This document shows positions 53,187 to 60,803 of a stretch of 64,000 nt of DNA, in pieces. The notes beneath the pieces are model-generated. The model made no database searches and was not told the origin of the DNA. It saw only the letters and a list, made by a program, of their open reading frames with translations. How positions within the stretch are numbered: position 1 is the first letter of the stretch; the number at the start of each line of letters is the position of its first letter. Source of the DNA: Brevibacillus brevis NBRC 100599 (lineage in GTDB: Bacteria; Bacillota; Bacilli; Brevibacillales; Brevibacillaceae); contig NC_012491.1 of NCBI RefSeq assembly GCF_000010165.1, forward strand, positions 1,978,001 to 2,042,000, given 5' to 3'. Both the position numbers and the translations under genes were made by a program.

Positions 53187-53281
53187 AAGCGCAGTACCAA
53201 TGTGGAACGATTGGAGTACGTTGACTATCATTGGCAACATCTATGAGAACCCTGAGCTGCTGCAAGCTGCTTAACAAAGAA

Positions 53282-53308
53282 AAAAGTGATTCCATTCAGA
53301 ATCACTCA
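53282..53308 (-). terminator. Terminator of the resolvase-domain gene
   Basis: On the minus strand AGTGATTC and GAATCACT form the stem, followed by TTTTTTC. It overlaps the last codons of the gene. Confidence 0.75.
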
Positions 53309-53598
53309 GCAAAAACTAACGGTACATTCTTCTGATTAGCAAGCTGCATGAACTTCCCCAATTCAACAGGGTTACGGGAGATTCGCTCAGCACTATGACA
53401 GATTACCTTGTTTACCAATCCTGCCTCTATGTCAGCAATCAATTGAGACAAGCCAGGACGATCCGAGTCAATAGTTTTAACGTCGATTTCTATGTACACC
53501 TTATGGGCTACATTTTTGACATGTGGCATGTAGGACTCCATTTGTCTTTCGGTCTTTCTAAAATCATCTGATGCAGTTCTGATGAAAACAGCAACCAC
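53302..53598 (-). CDS. Stand-alone resolvase-like domain, 98 aa
   Basis: Resolvase N-terminal fold only: VAVFIRTASDDFRKTERQME has the catalytic Arg/Ser region, IDSDRPGLSQLIADIEAG the middle, and ICHSAERISRNPVELGKFM the RxSR motif. There is no recombinase domain, zinc ribbon or DNA-binding tail. The GTG at 53598 lies 6 bases after GAGGTG. It could be a remnant, or a partner or inhibitor of the larger recombinases. Confidence 0.7.
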   Translation of the reverse strand: MVAVFIRTASDDFRKTERQMESYMPHVKNVAHKVYIEIDVKTIDSDRPGLSQLIADIEAGLVNKVICHSAERISRNPVELGKFMQLANQKNVPLVFAE

Positions 53599-53735
53599 TA
53601 TGATCACCTCAAATTGAACTCTTGCGTCAAGTTTACAGCGCAAACAGACAAAAAAATAGCCCCCAGCAGGGAGCCCGTCTATATGTTCGCCTAAACTAAA
53701 TTATATCATGGGCTCCGCGAGGGGGAATTGGAAAG

Positions 53736-54128
53736 ATGAGCGCACAGGTACAAGAACAACTGTCATTTCTACAGCCGGTCAATGAAAGAGAAGTCAGAAA
53801 AGCAGTTGTGAAAGAATTGAAATCATATAAAGCCCTCCGTGTTGCTGTTCAAAACAAAAAGGAGCAAGAGGAGAAGGGCATCGAGCAATTGTTCCCTCGG
53901 CTGCAGTTTTCAGAGACACAGAATGAGTTGAAAGCGAAGCAGATCGAAAGAGCACTCGAGTATTCGCTCGATGAGGTCGAGCGACAGATCATCGAAGAGA
54001 AGTATCTCAGCACATCCAGGGTGAAAGACATCAACGTATATCTGGACTTAGGTCTGACAAAAGACCAATTCTACACAAAAAAGAAAGAGGCAATAATGCA
54101 AATTGCTACGGCACTCGGAATGATCTGA
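53736..54128 (+). CDS. ArpU-family phage late transcription regulator
   Basis: 130 aa, sigma-region-4-like protein. The pattern VRKAVVKELKSYKALRVAVQNK, then LEYSLDEVERQIIEEKYL and VYLDLGLTKDQFYTKKKEAIMQIA is typical of ArpU/YqaQ-type regulators of late phage genes. The last 20 bases of the gene recur at 44549 inside the skin-like element. A terminator overlaps its stop. Confidence 0.88.
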   Translation: MSAQVQEQLSFLQPVNEREVRKAVVKELKSYKALRVAVQNKKEQEEKGIEQLFPRLQFSETQNELKAKQIERALEYSLDEVERQIIEEKYLSTSRVKDINVYLDLGLTKDQFYTKKKEAIMQIATALGMI

Positions 54129-54140
54129 GTGTCTTTTTCA
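54112..54140 (+). terminator. Terminator of the ArpU-family gene
   Basis: CACTCGG and CTGAGTG pair around AATGAT, followed by TCTTTTTC. The stop codon lies in the hairpin. A worn copy of the same hairpin lies at about 44562-44588. Confidence 0.75.
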
Positions 54141-54168
54141 CATTCAATATACAAAAGAAATGGACAAA

Positions 54169-54615
54169 TTAGTTAAATGGCCAATCATCCATATCCCCTA
54201 AAACTTCGAGTGTGTGTTCATCTTCATTAAAAGAGAAACGAAGACTTTCACTTTCATCGATCAGCAGTCTATCGAAGCTATCACGTAAATTTTCACGATT
54301 GTGATAACCATTCCCTGCATAGAACAAATGTGGATTAATCATATAACCATCGGGTGCTTTGGCAATGAATTGTTTCGTACGTAGCTTCTTTAAGCACTTG
54401 GAAACGTTACCTTTATCCATTGCGAGATCATGAGAAATGATCTTTTGTCTTACACGAGCTGTATTGTCATCGTTATACATCTTATGACACAAGTAGAACA
54501 GTATTCGATAGTCGGCTGCGCTTAACTCATGATCCTGCAGATATTTGAACCAATCTAGGATAAACGCACCCCAATAGACATTTCTCACACGATTTACAGG
54601 TCTTTTACTTGCCAT
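54169..54615 (-). CDS. RepL-like winged-helix protein
   Basis: 148 aa. LSAADYRILFYLCHKMYNDD, then VRQKIISHDLAMDKGNVSKCLKKL is a winged-helix DNA-binding domain. The wing and following DGYMINPHLFYAGNG resemble the RepL plasmid/phage replication initiator family as I recall it. The C-terminal 45 residues are acidic. The start is the ATG at 54615. About 240 AT-rich bases upstream hold likely promoters but no gene. Confidence 0.65.
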   Translation of the reverse strand: MASKRPVNRVRNVYWGAFILDWFKYLQDHELSAADYRILFYLCHKMYNDDNTARVRQKIISHDLAMDKGNVSKCLKKLRTKQFIAKAPDGYMINPHLFYAGNGYHNRENLRDSFDRLLIDESESLRFSFNEDEHTLEVLGDMDDWPFN

Positions 54616-54858
54616 CTTACCGTTCCCTTCGAATATAAGTTGTAATATTTACAATTAATATTGTATTTAGTTGAAAAATAGACAACCAATATGTGTTAAT
54701 TTTACAACTTTTTTCGAAATATATAAAGTAATTAAATGCCTTATTTATAGTAATGAAAACGCTTTTAAAATGTATTGTATCCTTCGCCATATTATATATA
54801 GTTTTGTACAATTCAAAGTGTAAAGAGAACAGGTTTTTGTTGGAAGGAGAATACTATT

Positions 54859-55068
54859 ATGAAGCTTTGGTTTCAGAAGAATGTCTGGTGGCTAGGGTTA
54901 GTCATAACGCTTGCGATTGCATTGTTTCCGCAAGCATTTGCGTTGGTTGGTAAACTTTTGGCTGAGTATTGGGCACTTTATTGGCTACAGGGCTGCCTTG
55001 TAGTTATTGTTGTATTGTTGTGTATGATTCTGAAACATCTGCATAAGAAGGATAAGCATTCACCTTGA
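54859..55068 (+). CDS. Small membrane protein, 69 aa
   Basis: GGAAGGAG precedes the ATG. Two hydrophobic helices are present (WWLGLVITLAIALFPQAFALV and LYWLQGCLVVIVVLLCMIL), followed by a basic tail (KHLHKKDKHSP). The layout resembles phage holins or membrane toxins, but there is no lysin next to it. Unknown function. Confidence 0.65.
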   Translation: MKLWFQKNVWWLGLVITLAIALFPQAFALVGKLLAEYWALYWLQGCLVVIVVLLCMILKHLHKKDKHSP

Positions 55069-55310
55069 TATGTGGATCGAAGCTAAAGAATCAACGGAAT
55101 TATTGTGTTCATGTACCGCTATTCCCTAGAACCGTTCACTCAAAAGTACGAAGCTTAGGAGCTGCACTTACAGATGAGATAGAAGAACATAGTAAACCGC
55201 CAATAAGGTGGTTTTTTGTTTTCGTACACAAAAAATCCGACAAAAAGTAGGACAAAACCCGGAGAAAAATAAGGAAAAAAACGAGGATAAAATGCTGGAC
55301 GTTTTTATTT

Positions 55311-55760
55311 GGCCGGATCGGTACCCTTGAGTTAAGAGCTTTGCTCTTGGGAGATACCGCCTATCCCTTATCAATGGTGTACCTGAGCGAATCTATGGGT
55401 GATGACGAATGTGACCTTACGAGAGGGGGACATTCTGAGCCTGAACGCACCAGTTGCGACGAGCGTAGCAGGGAACCATGCAATTATTTTTCATTGTATG
55501 CATTACAGCGGTTTTCAAGTTTGGGAACCCCTCTCGGAGCTTTAGAAAATCGCGAACTACTCTGCTGGGATGTACCGGACAGGGGACTACATGCGAGACC
55601 TACGGCTTCGGCTTCTCGTCCCTTGTCCGGTATCTCTCAAATACGAACACGCCAATTCTGGTTAAGCGTGTGCACCATCGCTTAACCTTTGACCGCAGCA
55701 CTTTAAGGTTTAGATCGCGGCGGAGACCACTGCCGGAGGAAGTGGGGCTTTTGATATAGA
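55311..55760 (+). ncRNA. Candidate structured RNA segment without a protein gene
   Basis: This stretch holds strong nested hairpins: AAGAGC/GCTCTT at 55334-55348, a 15-base stem at 55573-55587 with 55618-55632 (one G-T pair), and GGTTAAGCG/CGCTTAACC at 55660-55687. The final part reads CACTGCCGGAGGAAGTGGGG, then CTTTTG. Frames such as 55478-55759 lack a ribosome site. A diverged copy of the middle lies at 44651-44850, where protein frames are not conserved but order and landmarks are. Transcription is not shown, so the RNA call is an inference. Confidence 0.4.
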
Positions 55761-55799
55761 CAAGCATCTGGCATTACCTCAAAATGGAATAGGGAGGGA

Positions 55800-56057
55800 A
55801 TGCAATTGTCTGAACAAAATTTTTTTGAAGGTATGCGTAATTTAATGCATGCTGGAGCTTCTGCAATATTTGAAGTATTGGCTATGTATGTTTTGGGGCC
55901 GATTCTAATTTTTTCTGTTATCGCTTGGTTTATAAAGTTAAGCGAGAAGGTATTTATGTTAGGCTTGATCCTCGTTATACTTGTATGTCTATATGCTTTT
56001 TTTGCCTATGGACTTTGGAGTATTCCTGAGGTTTACAATCAAAAAGTTTCTCCATAG
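55800..56057 (+). CDS. Small membrane protein, about 85 aa
   Basis: GGGAGGGA lies just before the ATG at 55800, and the in-frame TTG at 55806 is better spaced. The amphipathic start (MQLSEQNFFEGMRNLMHAG) is followed by two TM helices (VLAMYVLGPILIFSVIAWFI and VFMLGLILVILVCLYAFFAYGL). Unknown function. A GGTGC-type terminator follows. Confidence 0.65.
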   Translation: MQLSEQNFFEGMRNLMHAGASAIFEVLAMYVLGPILIFSVIAWFIKLSEKVFMLGLILVILVCLYAFFAYGLWSIPEVYNQKVSP

Positions 56058-56079
56058 CACCCAAGCGGTGCTTTTTCTT
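56055..56079 (+). terminator. Terminator after the 85-aa membrane protein
   Basis: AGCACC and GGTGCT enclose CAAGC, followed by TTTTC. It is the same design as the terminators at 45529 and 46965. Confidence 0.75.
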
Positions 56080-56084
56080 TTGTG

Positions 56085-56150
56085 CGCCCAACAGACAGGG
56101 ACTTATTTGCGAGTCGCGACTCAGACCAGTCGCTCCCTGTTCGGTGGGCG
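56085..56150. repeat. Large hairpin related to the 55.6-kb stem
   Basis: CGCCCA/TGGGCG and ACAGGGA/TCCCTGT form a long stem, with GCGA/TCGC inside. The left arm and loop (GACAGGGACTTATTTGCGAG) resemble the 55578-55597 arm (GACAGGGGACTACATGCGAG). It may be another copy of the same structural element. Confidence 0.45.
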
Positions 56151-56172
56151 TTCCACATGGGAATTAATCGCA

Positions 56173-56217
56173 AAAAACATCTCGATTCACCTTAGAAAGT
56201 GAAACGAGATGTTTAAT
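56173..56217 (-). terminator. Terminator of the 162-aa secreted protein gene
   Basis: On the minus strand AACATCTCG pairs with CGAGATGTT, followed by TTTTG. Confidence 0.8.
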
Positions 56218-56259
56218 CGTTCTTTCTGTTATTTAGTTATTCGCTCTATTGAGACAGCG

Positions 56260-56748
56260 TTATTGCAGTTCGTTCTCGTGCTGTGCAACCTTAACAGCGA
56301 TATAACCTGCCATATCATCTCCAGATGTGGAAACCCCAACTGTATGTTTACCAGTTCCCCATGCTGAGCTACTTATCTCATCAAAAGCACCACCAGGTTT
56401 AATTGTATCGTACATTAACTGACTACCACTTGGATCCGTTACTGATACGGTTATGTCAGTTGTTCCCTCATTTTTTACATATACTTTCACCCAACCGTAA
56501 CCAGATGGAATGTCGAAAGTCGCAGAACCTTGAGTGCCTTTAACTTTTTTGTTGTTAACAAGTTTTTTGACTTCCATAGGAGTAAATACGTTTTCTGAAA
56601 TTTTCTCGGAATCAACCAAATCTTGAACCTTATTCCCCGTAACGTGACTCACAACTGTATCAGGGGATGATGCCATAGCACTAGATCCAATAGATAGACT
56701 GCTAAGTAAAAGAGCTGCTGCAATTGTGCCTTTAATGGATTTTTTCAA
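56260..56748 (-). CDS. Secreted protein, 162 aa, unknown function
   Basis: The TTG start at 56748 is just after TTGGAGGAA; the longer frame to 56793 places that site inside. The signal peptide is MKKSIKGTIAAALLLSSLSI, cleaved after SAMA. The C-terminal half is a beta-sandwich-like domain (GWVKVYVKNEGTTDITVSVTD, then AWGTGKHTVGVSTSGDDMAG). No family recognised. The gene has its own terminator. Confidence 0.75.
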   Translation of the reverse strand: MKKSIKGTIAAALLLSSLSIGSSAMASSPDTVVSHVTGNKVQDLVDSEKISENVFTPMEVKKLVNNKKVKGTQGSATFDIPSGYGWVKVYVKNEGTTDITVSVTDPSGSQLMYDTIKPGGAFDEISSSAWGTGKHTVGVSTSGDDMAGYIAVKVAQHENELQ

Positions 56749-56938
56749 AATAATTCCTCCAATTGGATTATTTGGAATAAATTTCCTGTTCACTATATTA
56801 CATGAAAAATTTAGTTATGCAAGAGGCATTTTCCTTTTCCTGCCATACTTCTGTTGAAGGGAGTCCTATGTATATCGGGAAGAGATATTCTATTAAGGAC
56901 CCAAGGAGTGCTTTTTTCATGGAGGTGGGTGAAATGTA

Positions 56939-57433
56939 GTGCGCCAGTATGTCGACTCAGCGACAGGAGAAATTTATTACACGGAGGAAGTACTGCGCCG
57001 GTCGGACGAGATTGTAAAAGTATTTCGTCCAGTTGGTCGAAGCTCAAAATTCGTGAAGATCAAAGCCAGCCAAAAGGCAAAGCGACGGCTCAGAAAGCTG
57101 TCACTCGCTGAGGCTGGCTTTTTGTTGAAGATCGCTCCTTATGCCAGTGAGGGAACTAACCTCCTGCAAGGCGCAATGAGCGCGGATAAAAGGGGACGCC
57201 GCTTACCGTCAAAGACCTTGCCCGCATCGCAGACTGTTCCTATCCAACAGCACGCAAGATTGTGAAGACATTCATTGAGCTGCACATAATGCGTCGAACC
57301 GACATGGAAAGACGGTCAGCATTCGCTATCAACCCACTGTATTCTCTCAATGGGAAAACAGCAGAAGCGTGGCTCCTGCACCTATTCAGCCAGGAGATCA
57401 CAGAGGCAGGCGAAGACCCCAATTTGGACTAAG
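56939..57433 (+). pseudogene. Phage winged-helix replication/regulatory protein, frameshifted
   Basis: The first frame runs MRQYVDSATGEIYYTEEVLR to LLQGAMSADKRG. The true continuation, one base back, reads TPLTVKDLARIADCSYPTAR, then KIVKTFIELHIMRRTDMERR and FAINPLYSLNGKTAEAW, ending at 57433. The shift falls in the AAAAGGGG run at 57188-57195. The second part holds a helix-turn-helix and an INP-type wing like the RepL-like protein at 54169. The GTG start follows GGAGGTGG. Confidence 0.8.
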
Positions 57434-57651
57434 GGGTCGCCAGAAGCCAACAGGCAGCCAACGCATAAGGCTCTAAGCTTCAACCTCATTTTTTGCGGTG
57501 AAACAATACATATACTTTTCCGCTGGAATAGTAGTCGTTTGGTTTCACCTACAAAACACGGCGACAGCCCAACAGCATCAAGGCATACAGCAATTCAAGG
57601 GCTGGCAATATTCTTTATTCTTACTTTATCGCCACGAAGGAGCTGAACAGC

Positions 57652-58947
57652 ATGGACATACGTAAAATACCAATCTCTAAAATCAATCCAGCCCCTTATA
57701 ATCCGCGAATAGATTTGCAGCCGGGCGATCCTGAATATGAGAAGCTAAAACGATCTATCCAAGAGTTCGGATACGTGCAACTGCTCGTCTGGAACAAGCG
57801 AACAGGGAACCTTGTTGGAAGTCATCAAGGATTCAAGATTCTCGTCAATGAGTTGGGATCCACGGAAGTAAATGTTTCAGTTGTGGATTTGGATGACATC
57901 CGAGAGAAGGCGCTCAATATCGCACTAAACAAGATCAGCGGTGCTTGGGATGAGGTGACGCTCGCCCAGGTGTTGGCGGAGCTGCAAGAGAGCGATTTGG
58001 ACGTAGAGCTAACAGGTTTTGACCTGGAGGAAGCTATAGACTTGATCAATGAGTACGTTACTATTGAGATAGATGAGCCAGTCAAGGAAGATGATTTCGA
58101 TGTAGAGAAAGCATTAAACGATATCATTGAACCGGAGACGAAGCCAGGGGACATCTGGAGACTCGGGCGGCACATCCTTATGTGCGGAGACGCCACAAGT
58201 GAGCAGGATGTGAAACGGCTGATGGATGGTCAGCGGGCAGCTCTGGTAGTGACGGACCCTCCTTATAACGTTGCGTTCAAGAGCGATTCAGCAGAACTTG
58301 CTTCAGACGGCAGAGAAAGCATCATGAATGATGACATGCCCATGGAGCAATTTGAGGACTTCCTTCAAGCTGTGTTTGCAAATTATGCATCAATCATGGA
58401 CCCGAAAGCAGCAATCTATGTTTTCCTTCCTTCCAGCTATCAGCGAGAATTTGAGAACAAGATGAACGAGGCCGGAATAGTATCACGCACCCAGTGTATT
58501 TGGGTTAAGAACGCTTTTTCTTTGTCATTTGCTCAATATAAGTTCAAGCATGAGCCAGTGTTCTATGCTCATCTTAAAGGGCAGGCTCCAGCATGGTACG
58601 GAGACTATAAGCAGACCACAGTTTGGAAATCAGGATTACCTTCATTCATTGAAGAACCGGAGACAGTCTGGGAGGTATCGCGAGGGGATGTAAGCAAGTA
58701 CGTCCATCCAACTCAAAAGCCATTGGAACTGTTGGCCATTCCAATAGGGAACAGCAGCAAGAAGGATGACGTGGTGGCTGACTTTTTCGGAGGCAGTGGA
58801 TCAACACTGATGACCTGTGAACAGATGGGGCGTATCTGTAGAACAATGGAGCTTGATCCGAAATTCTGTGATGTCATCAAGCGACGTTACTATGAAGTGA
58901 CGGGCATTGAACCTGTGTTGCTAACGAGACAAAGCGCTAGAAAATAA
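57652..58947 (+). CDS. DNA methyltransferase with ParB-like N-terminal domain
   Basis: 431 aa. Residues 1-130 are ParB/Srx-like (IPISKINPAPYNPRIDLQPG, LKRSIQEFGYVQLLVWNKRT), but the usual GHRR-type box reads GSHQGFK. The C-terminal part is a beta-class N6-adenine/N4-cytosine methyltransferase: DPPYNVAF at 202-209 is the catalytic motif and VADFFGGSGSTLMTCEQMGR the SAM motif. Target specificity cannot be told. No restriction enzyme is adjacent, so it is a phage-type orphan. Between 57434 and 57651 no gene is seen. Confidence 0.92.
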   Translation: MDIRKIPISKINPAPYNPRIDLQPGDPEYEKLKRSIQEFGYVQLLVWNKRTGNLVGSHQGFKILVNELGSTEVNVSVVDLDDIREKALNIALNKISGAWDEVTLAQVLAELQESDLDVELTGFDLEEAIDLINEYVTIEIDEPVKEDDFDVEKALNDIIEPETKPGDIWRLGRHILMCGDATSEQDVKRLMDGQRAALVVTDPPYNVAFKSDSAELASDGRESIMNDDMPMEQFEDFLQAVFANYASIMDPKAAIYVFLPSSYQREFENKMNEAGIVSRTQCIWVKNAFSLSFAQYKFKHEPVFYAHLKGQAPAWYGDYKQTTVWKSGLPSFIEEPETVWEVSRGDVSKYVHPTQKPLELLAIPIGNSSKKDDVVADFFGGSGSTLMTCEQMGRICRTMELDPKFCDVIKRRYYEVTGIEPVLLTRQSARK

Positions 58948-59182
58948 TATCGATTTCGATATCGGGCCACGCTTCTTTTAGTGGCAGCCCATTTAACTTA
59001 ACAAGAGAGAGCAACTCATCAGGCTGTTTTGTAGTAATGACACTATCCTCGTCATAGTAACGTGTGAATGAATAACCAAACGGAGTGTTTGTTATTGAGT
59101 ATCTGTTGCTATTATAAATAAACTCGATGTCACGACCTGATCTTATATCTTCAACGAATTGATCATATGAGGAAGGCGTCAT
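58937..59182 (-). CDS. Small hypothetical protein, 81 aa
   Basis: The ATG at 59182 follows GGAAGTG; the frame to 59293 has no site. The product begins MTPSSYDQFVEDIRSGRDIE and has a beta-hairpin (FIYNSNRYSITNTPFGYSFT). I recall widespread small Firmicute proteins with this IEFIYNGKRYSI-type start but no function. It overlaps the 3' end of the methyltransferase gene by 11 bases, convergent. Confidence 0.7.
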   Translation of the reverse strand: MTPSSYDQFVEDIRSGRDIEFIYNSNRYSITNTPFGYSFTRYYDEDSVITTKQPDELLSLVKLNGLPLKEAWPDIEIDIIF

Positions 59183-59258
59183 AGCAGGCACTTCCTTTCT
59201 AAATATAGCAAAAAGGAGACGCGCGAACGTCCCCCCATGCAACCAGGTAACCCCGGCT

Positions 59259-59312
59259 GAGATAGTGGAAACCCGTGGCCACGGAAGCTTCAAGCCACTA
59301 TCTCGTTTTCCA
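59259..59312 (+). terminator. Long hairpin with inner palindrome
   Basis: GAGATAGTGG and CCACTATCTC form the outer stem and CCGTGGCCACGG an inner palindrome, followed by GTTTTCC. It could be a terminator or a protein-binding site. Confidence 0.4.
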
Positions 59313-59339
59313 TTTTACAGGAAAGCCGAGGGTGCCACA

Positions 59340-59576
59340 ATGAAAACAACTACAGAACAGTCTTCTCCTGAATCTATTGACCTTCTGTTGCAATATCAAA
59401 TTGAAGTGATGGAAGGCATCATGGAATCGAAGGATCAATACAGGAAAGTCGTGAAAGCAGCCATTGCAAAGTGGGTTAAGGACTTCCAATCAGGCCATAT
59501 CGAAATAAAAACAGTAGATGACCTGAAAAAGCTGATCGAATTGGATATCGAATTGCAGAAAGACGAGTGTCAATGA
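59340..59576 (+). CDS. Small helical protein, 78 aa, phage-type
   Basis: The ATG at 59340 is preceded by GAGGGTG. The product is nearly all helix (SIDLLLQYQIEVMEGIMESK, VKAAIAKWVKDFQSGHIEIK, KKLIELDIELQKDE), which resembles small phage proteins beside terminase genes. No family assigned. Confidence 0.65.
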   Translation: MKTTTEQSSPESIDLLLQYQIEVMEGIMESKDQYRKVVKAAIAKWVKDFQSGHIEIKTVDDLKKLIELDIELQKDECQ

Positions 59577-59609
59577 ATTGCTAATTTTATCTAGGAGGAA
59601 GTATTCTTG

Positions 59610-59966
59610 ATGAAGAAGCATATTTGGATTAACACAGAATTATCTGAGATCGAGAGTCAGCAAAAAAATGATAATAATGTAGATGTAATCGTAACCTTAC
59701 CAGATCGAACAAGATGGTGGGGAACATTTTTTACTTATCAAAACATCGAAACATTACGACGGAAGAATAAAAATACTGGTGAGAACCTGTCTGGCACTTA
59801 TCTATGGTCGATAAATATGGTTATTGTTGAAGATGTGAGTCGTGAAACGATTGAAAAAGTAGTGGATGAGCTTATTCGAGAAGGTGATTTACAAACAATT
59901 ATGGCGAAGATCGATGATGTTTCTAGTGACTCAGAAGCTGAATATGGTGATGATTTTTTTGAATAG
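59610..59966 (+). CDS. Hypothetical protein, 118 aa
   Basis: AGGAGG precedes the start (TTG 59607 or ATG 59610). The acidic product has an alpha/beta pattern: DVIVTLPDRTRWWGTFFTYQ, then GTYLWSINMVIVEDVSRETI and an acidic tail SSDSEAEYGDDFFE. I have seen similar proteins as orphan immunity-like genes, but no family is assigned. Confidence 0.65.
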   Translation: MKKHIWINTELSEIESQQKNDNNVDVIVTLPDRTRWWGTFFTYQNIETLRRKNKNTGENLSGTYLWSINMVIVEDVSRETIEKVVDELIREGDLQTIMAKIDDVSSDSEAEYGDDFFE

Positions 59967-60088
59967 GCTAATCACTCACTCTCTACGAAGTCCTTATTTT
60001 TGGTGTTAAAGAAACAACCCGTCCCTGTATAAAGGAGACGGGTTCTTTCTGAGAAATGTTTATTCATATCCAGAATGTGCGGGCAACC

Positions 60089-60517
60089 TTATTTGACCAA
60101 GATTTCAACCTTGGTTCCGTCGGGATAATCCTCTAGTTGATTGGAAATCCACGATCCAGCCCCTCGATTATCTGAAGGTGATATGTATTCAATATGTGCC
60201 CCTGTGCCTCCCTCAGCACACATAGCCATTGGCCATTCATCTCGATCATATCCCTTTTTTGTAGGAATACCTTTGAGTGATTTTTCGCGATTTCCATCTG
60301 CCCCACTGCGGTCAATTGTACATACAGCTGACTTCCCAGAGGCAATCGCTTCTTTGATATGCTTTGCGGTCTGAGGGTATCGATCAGACGGAAAAACAAT
60401 CGTATGGTCTACGTTCCCGTTGTTGACTGGTTTGTTCTCTTTTGGCACAAGTCCAAAGAAATAGGCTGCGCCGATCAGCAGCACCACAATCAACATCAGG
60501 ATTTTTTTCTGTGTCAT
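60089..60517 (-). CDS. nucB: NucB-type extracellular sporulation deoxyribonuclease
   Basis: 142 aa. An N-terminal signal/anchor (QKKILMLIVVLLIGAAYFF) is followed by the NucA/NucB domain: IVFPSDRYPQTAKHIKEAI, VCTIDRSGADGNREKSLKGI, YDRDEWPMAMCAEGGTGAHI and SPSDNRGAGSWISNQLEDYP. The conserved catalytic Asp/Glu/Asn residues and the Cys pair are present. In Bacillus NucB is made by the mother cell during sporulation and degrades DNA. The ATG at 60517 is 8 bases after GGAGG. Confidence 0.94.
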   Translation of the reverse strand: MTQKKILMLIVVLLIGAAYFFGLVPKENKPVNNGNVDHTIVFPSDRYPQTAKHIKEAIASGKSAVCTIDRSGADGNREKSLKGIPTKKGYDRDEWPMAMCAEGGTGAHIEYISPSDNRGAGSWISNQLEDYPDGTKVEILVK

Positions 60518-60677
60518 GCTTTTGTCCTCCAATATAAGTTCTTGTTCAATAATAACACCGCCAAGAATTATGTCGAGGAGTTGTGAATGCCTATAATCTT
60601 CTGTAAGCCTATTTCATAAGGCCAAAGCTTATACATATCCTTGATGAGTGCGAAAAAGAAGTGATACAGACAAGTAA

Positions 60678-60715
60678 ATAGAAAAGCCACTCGGATGCCG
60701 AGTGGCTTTTCTATT
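60678..60715. terminator. Bidirectional terminator
   Basis: AAAAGCCACTCGG and CCGAGTGGCTTTT form a perfect stem. It lies in the gap 60518-60803, which otherwise shows no gene. Confidence 0.85.
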
Positions 60716-60803
60716 TGCTAGCGGATCAAGAAGCTCCACCTCTAAAACGATTTTTACAAGTATCTCACAAGAAAACCAAGTGAACCGTATTTCAACCAGA
60801 TAG

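Larger units (their letters stand above)
51369..53274 (+). pseudogene. YopX-family phage protein, interrupted by an IS3-family element
   Basis: The 5' part (51369-51703) codes for YQVWIVPTREMKKVTALLFD and the family core FTSLHDKNGKEIYEGDIAQ. Coding resumes at 53190 with AVPMWNDWSTLTIIGNIYEN and PELLQAA, the canonical YopX end. Removing 51704-53186 and one copy of the AAG duplication restores one frame (VRMRSAVPMW). The broken form stops at 51719 after a few IS-derived codons. YopX function is unknown. Confidence 0.93.

Noticed and set aside
55573..55632. Group I intron core suggested by the GGGGACTACATG stretch
   Set aside because: The expected second half of the P7 pairing and the AAGATATAGTC-type sequence are absent, no exon halves are visible, and no homing endonuclease is present.
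57188..57195. Programmed -1 frameshift at AAAAGGGG
   Set aside because: The zero-frame phasing (GAT AAA AGG GGA) does not give a standard X XXY YYZ heptamer, and no stimulatory hairpin is evident. A one-base loss is simpler, so I list it as a frameshift only.
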